From contig CAZQSZ010000003.1 of NCBI GenBank assembly GCA_964596345.1, forward strand, positions 434,001-498,000: a stretch of DNA of 64,000 nucleotides, given 5' to 3'. Numbering within the stretch: position 1 is the stretch's first letter; every line of letters starts with the position of its first letter. The position numbers and the translations under genes are program-made. The notes under the pieces were generated by a model. That model searched no databases and was not told where the DNA came from. It was given only the letters and a program-made list of their open reading frames with translations. This stretch comes from CADEDV01 sp964596345 (lineage in GTDB: Bacteria; Bacteroidota; Bacteroidia; Chitinophagales; Chitinophagaceae). Positions 36,060 to 44,239 of this stretch are shown here, in pieces.

Positions 36060-36824
36060 ATGAGAAAACAAATTGCAGCAGCTAACTGGAAAATGAATCT
36101 TACTTACCAGCAAGGGGAAAAATTACTGGATGATATATTGGGAGAAAGTATAAAACTGGTTGCTCATCAGCAGGTGATCTTTGCAGTTCCTTTTCCTTAT
36201 TTGTTAATGAGCAGGAGTGAAGTGGCAGATGAGTATAATTATTTTATTTCGGCGCAAAACTGTTATCATAAAAAATCAGGAGCTTTTACCGGGGAAATAT
36301 CAGCGGAAATGCTTCATTCCATCGGGGTTCCTTACTGTGTGATCGGGCATAGTGAACGCAGGGAATATTTTAATGAGACCAATGCTATGCTGGCCGATAA
36401 AGTAAATCTTTGCCTGGAAAATACTATTACACCTATATTTTGTTGCGGTGAACCGTTGTCCATACGGGAAGCAGGTACACAGAATGAATATGTAGCCACA
36501 CAGTTAAAAGAATCCCTCTTCCATTTGTCAGCCAAACAGCTTAAAGACATTGTTATTGCCTACGAGCCGATCTGGGCAATTGGTACCGGCAAAACAGCAA
36601 CCACAGAGCAGGCACAAGAAATACATGCCTATTTACGTTCTGTAATTGCCGGACAGTATGGTCAGCATACAGCAGACGAAGTTTCTATCTTATACGGGGG
36701 AAGTGTAAAGGCCAGCAATGCTGCTGAAATATTTGCCTGCCCTGATGTGGACGGGGGCCTTGTTGGAGGCGCTTCACTGCTGGCAGCTGACTTTACGGAG
36801 ATCATCCGGTCGCTGAAAGCATAA
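36060..36824 (+). CDS. tpiA: Triosephosphate isomerase
   Basis: A 254-residue TIM barrel that interconverts dihydroxyacetone phosphate and glyceraldehyde 3-phosphate. The catalytic residues are in place: Lys11 in 'NWKMN', His97 in 'VIGHSERRE', Glu169 in 'AYEPIWAIGTG'; the phosphate loop 'LYGGSV' is near the end with 'VDGGLVGGASL'. Length and start are standard. It is sandwiched in a run with the GlmU-like gene and envelope glycan genes; a downstream gene starts on the base after its stop. Confidence 0.97.
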   Translation: MRKQIAAANWKMNLTYQQGEKLLDDILGESIKLVAHQQVIFAVPFPYLLMSRSEVADEYNYFISAQNCYHKKSGAFTGEISAEMLHSIGVPYCVIGHSERREYFNETNAMLADKVNLCLENTITPIFCCGEPLSIREAGTQNEYVATQLKESLFHLSAKQLKDIVIAYEPIWAIGTGKTATTEQAQEIHAYLRSVIAGQYGQHTADEVSILYGGSVKASNAAEIFACPDVDGGLVGGASLLAADFTEIIRSLKA

Positions 36825-37241
36825 TTGAACCAGGCACCGTATTATATTGTCATTAGCCGGACCAACCAGGTATTACTGAATTTTATGAAGGTCAGGATCG
36901 TTGTCAACAACAGGGATATTTACCCGTTACTGAATGACCGGCCAGTTGTGATACCGGTTGAAATTAATTATCCCAATGTGGTGGCAACCGACGGCTTTCA
37001 TTTTACGCCACCACTGGAGCTGGTATTTGATGAGCCCAGCTATTATAAATTCAAAGTCACCTGTGCCATTGAAGATTTGCAGTTGCTCGGAGGTAGTTTC
37101 TTCCTGGTCTTGTTCTACCTGCTGGGTTTCTGGACAGGATTGTTTTTTATCAAACTGCTGAGTTTTGCTCCCATTGCCTGGTTCATTTATCTCTATTATG
37201 TAAACAGGAAGAAATTTATACGGATACTTCCTGTGCGATAA
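36825..37241 (+). CDS. Small protein with C-terminal membrane anchor, unknown function
   Basis: A 138-residue protein if the TTG directly after the tpiA stop is used; an ATG at 36885 would give 118 residues. I lean to the TTG because the preceding residues 'YIVISRTNQVLLNFMKVRI' continue the same strand-like pattern. The N-terminal part looks like a small beta-sandwich ('RIVVNNRDIYPLLNDRPVVIPVEI' in pieces), followed by a hydrophobic pair of segments (about 88-110 and 112-128) and a basic tail 'NRKKFIRI'. No family is recognised. Its position right after tpiA and before a flippase suggests a role at the membrane, but that is inference. Confidence 0.6.
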   Translation: MNQAPYYIVISRTNQVLLNFMKVRIVVNNRDIYPLLNDRPVVIPVEINYPNVVATDGFHFTPPLELVFDEPSYYKFKVTCAIEDLQLLGGSFFLVLFYLLGFWTGLFFIKLLSFAPIAWFIYLYYVNRKKFIRILPVR

Positions 37242-37336
37242 GCCCCTGGAATCGTCTTCACCGGGGTGGGTGTCCGCTTTACTGAAAATAACATAACATT
37301 GCACTAAGGGCAGAATTATCACAGCATCAAAACCGC

Positions 37337-38644
37337 ATGGAATTTCAACGCTTATTATACAAAAGTGCAATGTGGCGAAGCCTGGTACTGCTGTCCCAGT
37401 TTGTTTTGAATATACTGGTGGCAAGGTATTATGAACCCGAGGAAAGCGGGCAGCTATTTTATTTACTGAATAATTATGCTTTCCTGATCACTATTCTCAG
37501 TTTTAGTATAGAAACGGGTATAGGGTATTATTGTGCAACCGGTAAAATTGCCGCCGGTAAATTAACAGGCCTGTCATTGTTGTGGACTTTATCCGCTGCT
37601 ACCCTGACCCTTGTTGTTGTGTACTTCTTTACAATAAATGAAGGGGGGCTTACTCTTGTTTCGGTTGTTGTGCCATTGCTATTTGTAACGGGTAATATGC
37701 TCATCACTTTTTTCCTGTCACTTTTTTTTGCCCGGAAAAATTTTGCCCTGCCCAATATGATTTTATTAGTGGGCAACCTGTTCGTAATTGTTGTTGTAAT
37801 TGCTGCAGGGAATAACTGGTTACCCTGGTTGTCGCCGGAAGTTATCTTATATATCTATGTGGGTATTTATCTTGTCCAGGGTATTATAATGGCAATATTT
37901 TTTTTGAGAAAAAATGTAATCAGTAGCAGTATCTCGCTGCCGGATATCCCTGAAATAAAAATGCTGATCCGGTTTTCTCTTTTAGCATTCATCAGCAATT
38001 TTATTACTTTTCTTGTTTTTCGATCTGATTATTGGTTCATCCAGTATTTCAGAAGTGACGGGCAGGAATTGGGCAATTATATCCAGGTCAGTAAAATAGC
38101 ACAATTATTTTTTGCCATTCCCTCATTCCTGGCCAGCGCCATCTTTCCGTTAACTTCGGGAGGGCTTCCGAAAATTAAAGAAGATATTATCGTGCTGACA
38201 AGGATCATTTTTTTTGTTTCTTCAGCGGGCTGTTTATTAATTGCCCTTTTAGGTAAGTGGTTATTCCCGTTTGTATTTGGCGAGTTATTCAACCAGATGT
38301 ACCTGCCATTCCTATTACTGGTACCCGGTATTATTAGCATCTGTATTGCGTACCCGCTTACCAGCTATTTTGCCGGGAAAAATAAAATCAGGATTAATAT
38401 TTATGCCTCGTTGCTGGCATTATTTTTTATTGTGCCGGGGGCATTGATTCTTGTTCCGGCTTATGGAATCAGGGGTGCAGCAGTGGTATCCTGTATCGGG
38501 TATATGGTGCTTTTTATAACGGTATTTTATAATTTTAACCGGGAGTCACCGGTGGGTCTTGTCAATTACTTACTGATTCGCCGCAGTGATGCTGCCTGGT
38601 TAAAAAAGGTCTTTACTAAAAACGTAAAAAATGGGTCTGACTGA
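37337..38644 (+). CDS. Oligosaccharide flippase (Wzx/MATE-type)
   Basis: A 435-residue integral membrane protein with about 12-14 hydrophobic segments, matching the polysaccharide biosynthesis flippase superfamily: 'YYEPEESGQLFYLLNNYAFL' in part, a 'FIQYFRSDGQELGNYI' loop, and a final half with 'YGIRGAAVVSCIGY'. It should move lipid-linked glycans across the inner membrane. Its stop overlaps the methyltransferase gene by 14 bases, and the glycosyltransferase follows with an 11-base overlap, so the three are one translationally coupled unit. Confidence 0.9.
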   Translation: MEFQRLLYKSAMWRSLVLLSQFVLNILVARYYEPEESGQLFYLLNNYAFLITILSFSIETGIGYYCATGKIAAGKLTGLSLLWTLSAATLTLVVVYFFTINEGGLTLVSVVVPLLFVTGNMLITFFLSLFFARKNFALPNMILLVGNLFVIVVVIAAGNNWLPWLSPEVILYIYVGIYLVQGIIMAIFFLRKNVISSSISLPDIPEIKMLIRFSLLAFISNFITFLVFRSDYWFIQYFRSDGQELGNYIQVSKIAQLFFAIPSFLASAIFPLTSGGLPKIKEDIIVLTRIIFFVSSAGCLLIALLGKWLFPFVFGELFNQMYLPFLLLVPGIISICIAYPLTSYFAGKNKIRINIYASLLALFFIVPGALILVPAYGIRGAAVVSCIGYMVLFITVFYNFNRESPVGLVNYLLIRRSDAAWLKKVFTKNVKNGSD

Positions 38645-39350
38645 TATGTATACGGATGGCACCTATTTAAAAAAGAATCCAACCTGGGATATTGCAGACA
38701 GTCCGTGGAAAGCGGGATTGATTTCTTCAATCATAAAAAAAAATAATATTGAGGTTAATGAAATCGTTGATGTAGGTTGTGGGGCCGGAGTTGTGCTGCA
38801 GGAACTTGAAAAATTACATCCGTCAGTAAAAAAATTTACGGGGTATGATATTTCACCGGATGCGATAAGACTGGCGGCTGCCCGGGCTTCTGAAAAGACC
38901 AGTTTTTTCCAGGCTGATTTTGTTAATCATCCCGGTACCGGTAAAAAAGAGCTCCTGCTGGTGATGGATGTGATTGAACATGTGGAGGACTATTACGGGT
39001 TTACCCGGCAATTGAATGCAAAAGGAAATTACTTCGTCTTTCACATACCTCTCGATCTTTCCTGCCGTACTATTTTGAGGCCTCATATACTATTGCAACA
39101 ACGGGATTCAGTAGGTCATATCCATTATTTTTCCAGGGATATGATCTTTTGGCTTTTGAGAGATACCGGCTACCAGTTGCTCGACTGGCACTATACAAAA
39201 CCAATGACAGATATACTGCCTGCTAAAAATAGTTGGCAAGGAATTAAAAAAACCGGCAGGAATATTTTTTTCAGGCTGAGCAAGCGGTTAAGCGATAAAT
39301 TATGGGGTGGCTATTCTATGTTAATTTTAGCAAAACGGAATGATGGATAA
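38631..39350 (+). CDS. Class I SAM-dependent methyltransferase
   Basis: A 239-residue Rossmann-fold methyltransferase. SAM-binding motif I 'VDVGCGAGVVLQELE' (45-59), 'GYDISPDAIRLA' and 'LLLVMDVIEHVEDYYGF' (about 107-123) are clear. The C-terminal part is 'LLDWHYTKPMT' and a helical region with 'FFRLSKRLSDKLWGG'. Such proteins in glycan operons methylate sugars or lipid carriers; the acceptor is unknown. Overlaps with the flippase before and the glycosyltransferase after argue for a shared transcript. Confidence 0.9.
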   Translation: MGLTDMYTDGTYLKKNPTWDIADSPWKAGLISSIIKKNNIEVNEIVDVGCGAGVVLQELEKLHPSVKKFTGYDISPDAIRLAAARASEKTSFFQADFVNHPGTGKKELLLVMDVIEHVEDYYGFTRQLNAKGNYFVFHIPLDLSCRTILRPHILLQQRDSVGHIHYFSRDMIFWLLRDTGYQLLDWHYTKPMTDILPAKNSWQGIKKTGRNIFFRLSKRLSDKLWGGYSMLILAKRNDG

Positions 39351-40515
39351 AAGCATATTATGGCTGGTTAGCTGGTATCCTGACAAATTATCCCCGTACA
39401 ACGGGGATTTTATAAAGCGGCATGCTGAGGCTGTTAGTCTTTACCACCGGGTGAAGGTGATCTATGTAGTAAGAGATGCGGAAGGAAAAATGACCAGGGG
39501 TGTTTTGACGGAAGAAACTACAGATCAGCAACTGAGTGAAACTATCATTTATTATTACAGTCCAAAATATCCTTTCTTTTTAGATAAACTTTTTTCTGAA
39601 CGAAAGTACCGGCAACTCTATAAGAAGGCGGTAAGAAGTTACATCAAAAAAAATGGAAACCCGGATTTGGTGCATGTGCATGTGGCAATGAAAGCCGGTG
39701 TTATTGCCCTGTGGATGAAAAGAACAATGAAAATTCCATTTGTAGTATCCGAACACTGGTCAGGATTTTTGGAGGAAGCAAGAGAACGATTTGGTCAACT
39801 CCCTTTTTATTTCCGGTCATTGTGGAAGAAAGTAATGAGAAAGGCAGCCGGATGCAGCACGGTATCTCAATACCTCGGCAGTGCACTACAAGGCAGGTTT
39901 CCTTTTATTGCAAACACAGTAATTCCGAATGTTGTTAATACGGCTATCTTTTATCCGTCAGGAAAAGAACAAAAGCAGCTGAAATTCATTCATATTTCCG
40001 GGTTGGATGAACTAAAAAACCCAAAAGAAATAGTGGAGGCATTTAAGATCGTTTCGGATAAATACCCGGATGCAATACTGGAAATAGTTGGTTCAACAAA
40101 AAAGGAGGTCGCAGATTTTTCAGATGATCTGCAACTTACCGGTAATGTCAGATTCCGGGACGAAGTACCCCAGCAACTGCTGGCAAATGAACTTAACCAA
40201 TCAATAGCGCTGATCCTTTATTCAAGTTATGAAACATTTGGCTGTGTACTGATCGAAGCCAATGCCTGCGGTATTCCGGTGCTTGTAAGCGATATCCCTG
40301 TTTTTCATGAAAACATACAGGAAGCAGTAAATGGTTTTTTTGTTAAACCGCATGATCCCGTAGCACTGGCCGGTCAAATGATGCAGATAATAGAAAACCG
40401 GCCATTGATTGACAGCAGGGCTATCGCAGCAATGACCGGTTCTAAATTCAGTTACAGCAAAGTGGGTGAGCAATTCAGCAACTGGTATAAAGAAATTTTA
40501 GCCCAATCAGTTTGA
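39340..40515 (+). CDS. Glycosyltransferase family 4
   Basis: A 391-residue GT-B enzyme. N-terminal domain: 'LWLVSWYPDKLSPYNGDFIKRHAEAVS' in pieces, 'VHVHVAMKAGVIAL'. C-terminal nucleotide-sugar-binding domain: 'HISGLDELKNPKEIVEAF', 'AILEIVGSTKKE', and the EX7E motif in 'YETFGCVLIEANACGIPVLV' (about residues 296-315). It transfers a sugar from a nucleotide donor to an envelope glycan; the sugar is not known. Start overlaps the methyltransferase by 11 bases. It converges with the acyl-CoA-binding protein gene, whose coding sequence overlaps its 3' end by nine bases. Confidence 0.92.
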   Translation: MMDKSILWLVSWYPDKLSPYNGDFIKRHAEAVSLYHRVKVIYVVRDAEGKMTRGVLTEETTDQQLSETIIYYYSPKYPFFLDKLFSERKYRQLYKKAVRSYIKKNGNPDLVHVHVAMKAGVIALWMKRTMKIPFVVSEHWSGFLEEARERFGQLPFYFRSLWKKVMRKAAGCSTVSQYLGSALQGRFPFIANTVIPNVVNTAIFYPSGKEQKQLKFIHISGLDELKNPKEIVEAFKIVSDKYPDAILEIVGSTKKEVADFSDDLQLTGNVRFRDEVPQQLLANELNQSIALILYSSYETFGCVLIEANACGIPVLVSDIPVFHENIQEAVNGFFVKPHDPVALAGQMMQIIENRPLIDSRAIAAMTGSKFSYSKVGEQFSNWYKEILAQSV

Positions 40516-40767
40516 CCTGAGCTTATTTACCAGGGCAATGTAATCATTCATGGCTTCTTCATTCGATTTCCCTTTCAATCCTGACCATGCATCGTATTTA
40601 GCCTTTGCCACAAAATCAAAGGGATTTGATGGAGGATCAGCAGTTACGTCGCCTTCCGTAGCCTGTTTGTACAATGAGTATAACTTAAGTAATGTTTCGT
40701 TGCCGGGCTTTTCTGAAAGATTCTTACTGTCGGCCACGGCTTTTTCAAATTGTTCTTTTAATTCCAT
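40507..40767 (-). CDS. Acyl-CoA-binding protein
   Basis: An 86-residue four-helix bundle of the ACBP family. It shows 'LKEQFEKAVADSKNL', 'KLYSLYKQATEGDV', 'NPFDFVAKAKYDAWSGLKGKS' in pieces, which carries the Tyr and Lys residues that hold the CoA, and 'EEAMNDYIALV'. ACBP is common in eukaryotes and sporadic in bacteria; it buffers and delivers long-chain acyl-CoA in the cytosol. Its 3' end overlaps the convergent glycosyltransferase gene by nine bases. The next gene downstream on that strand is unrelated. Confidence 0.93.
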   Translation of the reverse strand: MELKEQFEKAVADSKNLSEKPGNETLLKLYSLYKQATEGDVTADPPSNPFDFVAKAKYDAWSGLKGKSNEEAMNDYIALVNKLRSN

Positions 40768-40836
40768 ACAGTTGGTTTTCTTGATAACAGATAATTATTG
40801 ATCCTGCAAGTATACAACTAATCAACTGTATATTCA

Positions 40837-41868
40837 TTATTGGGTACGGGCATTATCAATAAAGTGATATCGTATAGAATTTTTACTTTCTATGATCTTA
40901 TAAAATTCTTCAAGATAGTAGGTGGTTTCTTTCTTGTTCCTGGCATTCATCCAGGGGCAGTTATTGATCAGGCTCCAAATTTTTTCTTTATTCACCTTGA
41001 AAACTGTAATTGCTGCTTCCAGTTCTTCCAGGGTTCTCGGGAACCCGCGGTAGAGCCTTTCCCGGACCGATTTGATATCCAGCTCTTCGTTTGGTAATGC
41101 ATATTCGGCATTCACAAAACCACAATGATTCAGGTCATAGGGGACAACAATGGGAGCAGAAATACTGTCCTGCAGCGGACGCATCAGTTTCACGTTATGG
41201 TAATGAGGAACTGAGAAGTCCGTATTCCCGATCATGAACTCGAACAAAGCTACCAGCGTCATCTGCTGCCTGTCGGTTTTTTCGGTAAAGAATTGCGTAC
41301 CCTCTACTTCCACGCATTTATTCCGTGCTGCCATGTCATCCACATCTTCCAGCAAAAAACCATATTGCGAATATTTTTTGATTTTACCCCGGCTGTCATC
41401 ATAATTGATCTTTACTAACCGCACTTTAAAGCTCCTTTCGGTCAGCATATTGTATATTTTGTAGGCCATGAACTCTTTGATGATAAGCTGCTCGTCATTA
41501 GTTGAAGTGCCACAACCACAAACCAGTTTTAGCTTACCCAATGGTTTTAACAGGGGAGAAGTGTTGTTCTTAAAATTCAGCATCAGCGGAGGCATAAAAC
41601 AGGTCTCCAACCTGAACTTTCCCCTTGTTTGTATCCTGATCTCTTCTTTGATACTGCTGCTGTCAGGAAAACGGACCGTAACAGTTGCCGGCTGGTACTC
41701 TTTTTTCATTTTTTTAGCCAGCAGGTTCTTGAAATCAGACTGTATGGTTATCTCAAGAGGCTGCTCTTCCAGGAAAAAAGTGTCGTCAATTTTTTTTGAT
41801 GTCTGTGCTATTACCTGGTTAACGAGAACCAGGAATAGTAAAATAAAAAAAACAGGAAACTTTCTCAT
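40837..41868 (-). CDS. Secreted CotH-kinase-like protein (tentative)
   Basis: A 343-residue protein with a Sec signal peptide to about residue 21. The middle has 'VTVRFPDSSSIKEEIRIQTRGKFRLETC' in pieces, 'YGFLLEDVDDMAARN', 'FMIGNTDFSVPHYHNVKLM' and 'VVPYDLNHCGFVNAEYA', which together resemble the CotH-like kinase fold (an IGNTD with later PYDxD pattern). Here the second motif is 'YDLNHCG', with Asn where Asp is usual, so activity is doubtful. Such proteins are common in Bacteroidota; function unknown. Cys are numerous (Cys in 'VCGCGTST'). It is downstream of the PafA-type phosphatase gene on the same strand (33-base gap). Confidence 0.6.
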   Translation of the reverse strand: MRKFPVFFILLFLVLVNQVIAQTSKKIDDTFFLEEQPLEITIQSDFKNLLAKKMKKEYQPATVTVRFPDSSSIKEEIRIQTRGKFRLETCFMPPLMLNFKNNTSPLLKPLGKLKLVCGCGTSTNDEQLIIKEFMAYKIYNMLTERSFKVRLVKINYDDSRGKIKKYSQYGFLLEDVDDMAARNKCVEVEGTQFFTEKTDRQQMTLVALFEFMIGNTDFSVPHYHNVKLMRPLQDSISAPIVVPYDLNHCGFVNAEYALPNEELDIKSVRERLYRGFPRTLEELEAAITVFKVNKEKIWSLINNCPWMNARNKKETTYYLEEFYKIIESKNSIRYHFIDNARTQ

Positions 41869-41901
41869 GGTATAATGGGTTGTTTGGTTCAGCCATAAAA
41901 T

Positions 41902-43515
41902 CTACTTCAGTACTTCCTGGATCACTTTACCAACATTGCCACTTGGCATCTGAATGTGTAATAATGCTGCCAGTGTGGGTGCAATATCCGACATGTATGT
42001 ATCATGGTTGGTCTTTCCCTGTTTGATGCCCCAGCCATACCAGAGCAGGGGGATATGTGCATCATACGGATTCCATAAACCATGCGTGGTGCCGGTTGTA
42101 CTGTAAGCATCAATATAGTTAGAATGCAGGATGACCTGCACATCGCCGTTGCGGCGGGGATAATACCCATTGTTCAGCATTTCCCTGATGCGGCCGGGTA
42201 AAGGGACTTCGTTCAGCTCTTCAATTGGAAACACCCTGGCAATACCCGGCTCAGCAGAAAGGTAACCGGTGATCCATTCTGTAACTTCTTCTTTATCGAT
42301 TTTTGCAGAATCCAGTGCCATTCGGTTCAGGTGCAGCTGGTAGTTGTCATCACTCACGACTAGTACCGGAATTTTGAATTTCTCCTGCAGCCTATTATTT
42401 AGTTGTTTTACCACATTACTCATAAAAACACGGCCACCGGGTAATTTATTTTCCTGTAAGAATTCGGGGACCTGGGAAACGCCGTGATCAGCGGATAAAA
42501 AAACGGTATACTGGCCTTTACCCACTTTGCTGTCAAGAAAATTGAACAGGCCGCCCAATTCTTTATCTAAACGCAGGAATGCATCCTCTGATTCAAGGGA
42601 ATTGGGCCCGAAAGTATGACCAATATAATCGGGTGAAGAGAAACTAACGGCCAGGAAATCCGTAATATCATCAGCACCGAGTTGCTCTTCGGTAATAGCC
42701 TTTTTTGCAAATTCAGCCGTTAATGTATTACCATAAGGTGTGGTTAGTACAGAGCTGTATGTTTTGCCAATAAATTTCTTCAGATCGTAGGGGAAGCTCT
42801 TACCAAAAGGTTTTCCCTCGTATTGTTTTTCATCCGCAGAACTTTGTACATAGGTATCAGCGGGGTATAAAAGATACCATCCCTGTTCATAATAGGCATC
42901 AACTAATTTCTTTGCATTAAAATCTTTTACCCATTGTGGTAAATCATTCATATAATAAGTAGAAGTGATCCAGTCCCCAACGGTATTATCGTACCAGTAA
43001 GCAGCATTGGCACTGTGCCCGGCAGGTAAAATGCCACCCCGGTCTTTTGGTGAAATGCCAATTACCTTACTACGGAAATTGGTGGCTAATTTGAGTTCAT
43101 CACAAATGGTTGTCACCAGCAGGTTGCGGGGACTCATCAGGCCCAATGCAGATGAACTGCCCACTGTTTTTACTGATTTATCTTCTGTGCAGTAAACAGA
43201 ACGCATTTCCTGGTTATCCCACCAGAAATTTCCGGTAATACCATTGATGGCAGGAACTGAGCCGGTGTAGATGGAAGCATGGCCGCAGGCTGTAACAGTA
43301 GGAGCATAGGGTATTAATGTGTTCTCACAGGTAAAGCCCTGGCTCAGCATTCGTTTAAAACCACCATCTGCTGCATAGCGGTCATAAAAACGATAGAGAT
43401 AATCCCAACGCATTTGATCAACAACAATTCCCACCACCAGTTTGGGTCTTTGTACTGGCTGGGTATTGGCCATTAAAGTGGAGCCAAGCAATAACGCAAC
43501 AATAAATTTCCGCAT
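41902..43515 (-). CDS. PafA-type alkaline phosphatase
   Basis: A 537-residue exported phosphatase of the alkaline phosphatase superfamily with a signal peptide ending near 'MANTQP'. Metal site residues: Asp33 in 'GIVVDQMRWDYL', the nucleophile Thr in 'YAPTVTACGHAS' (Thr75), 'SSPDYIGHTFGP', and 'LSADHGVSQVPE'. The late His sits in 'STTGTTHGLWNPYD'. This is the order of the PafA family, which releases phosphate from phosphomonoesters in the periplasm and is a main phosphatase in Bacteroidota. The gene is upstream of the CotH-like gene and may be co-transcribed. Confidence 0.93.
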   Translation of the reverse strand: MRKFIVALLLGSTLMANTQPVQRPKLVVGIVVDQMRWDYLYRFYDRYAADGGFKRMLSQGFTCENTLIPYAPTVTACGHASIYTGSVPAINGITGNFWWDNQEMRSVYCTEDKSVKTVGSSSALGLMSPRNLLVTTICDELKLATNFRSKVIGISPKDRGGILPAGHSANAAYWYDNTVGDWITSTYYMNDLPQWVKDFNAKKLVDAYYEQGWYLLYPADTYVQSSADEKQYEGKPFGKSFPYDLKKFIGKTYSSVLTTPYGNTLTAEFAKKAITEEQLGADDITDFLAVSFSSPDYIGHTFGPNSLESEDAFLRLDKELGGLFNFLDSKVGKGQYTVFLSADHGVSQVPEFLQENKLPGGRVFMSNVVKQLNNRLQEKFKIPVLVVSDDNYQLHLNRMALDSAKIDKEEVTEWITGYLSAEPGIARVFPIEELNEVPLPGRIREMLNNGYYPRRNGDVQVILHSNYIDAYSTTGTTHGLWNPYDAHIPLLWYGWGIKQGKTNHDTYMSDIAPTLAALLHIQMPSGNVGKVIQEVLK

Positions 43516-43636
43516 AGAGTAGTATTAGGTGACAAATGTAAGTGATTCTGCTCTTCAGATTTTACCTGTAGAGCAAACCGGTATTAAGTGACGATTAATC
43601 TTATTCAGCCGTTGTCCGTTTCGAATAATAAACGGG

Positions 43637-44239
43637 CTATAATTGGAAACCCTTCGGACCGGGCTTTTTGTTCCCAGCTGCCATCAATACTGTTTGTTGC
43701 AACCTGGCCGACCTGGTTGCTGGTTTCCTGGCACTGTCGATCCAGGAGAGAAATTGCTTGCGTATACTAACGGAAAAATTCAGAAAATTTTCCCTTGCTT
43801 TCTTGTTTTTGTTAAAGCATTTTTCGAGGTCAGCTGGAATGGTATTTGTGACGGCGGCAGTATCAGACGAAGTTAAGATATCCCAACTGCCGTTTTTCTT
43901 TGCCGTTTCAATCGCAGCGAGTCCTGCCGGCGTCATCAGGTTTGCTAGTATTAATTTTTCTACTCTTGTTTTGTTTAGCTGGCTCCATACACTTTTGGGT
44001 TTGCGGGGAGTGAACTTCAACATAGATCGTTCCTCATCCAGTTTGCGGGGCAGGCTGTCAATCCACCCAAAGCATAAAGCTTCTTCCACCGATTCATCAT
44101 AAGTTACCCTTGGCTTACCGGATTCTTTTTTAAAGTAGATCAGCCAGATGCCTGGTGAACTGGTATGGTTTTTTGCCAGCCATTGCCGCCATTCTTTTCT
44201 TGTTGTGGGATGAAAAGTTTTATAATCAGGTGCCGCCAT
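43637..44239 (-). CDS. YdeI/OmpD-associated family protein
   Basis: A 200-residue cytosolic protein with the YdeI family pattern: 'FHPTTRKEWRQWLAKNHTSSPGIWL' in pieces, 'YDESVEEALCFGWIDS', 'RKPKSVWSQLNKTRVEKL' and a C-terminal 'FLNFSVSIRKQFLSWIDSARKPATRSARL' in pieces. Some members protect against antimicrobial peptides, but the mechanism is not known. Its ATG overlaps the stop of the OmpA-family gene by one base (TAATG), so it is translated with it as an operon. Confidence 0.88.
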   Translation of the reverse strand: MAAPDYKTFHPTTRKEWRQWLAKNHTSSPGIWLIYFKKESGKPRVTYDESVEEALCFGWIDSLPRKLDEERSMLKFTPRKPKSVWSQLNKTRVEKLILANLMTPAGLAAIETAKKNGSWDILTSSDTAAVTNTIPADLEKCFNKNKKARENFLNFSVSIRKQFLSWIDSARKPATRSARLQQTVLMAAGNKKPGPKGFQL

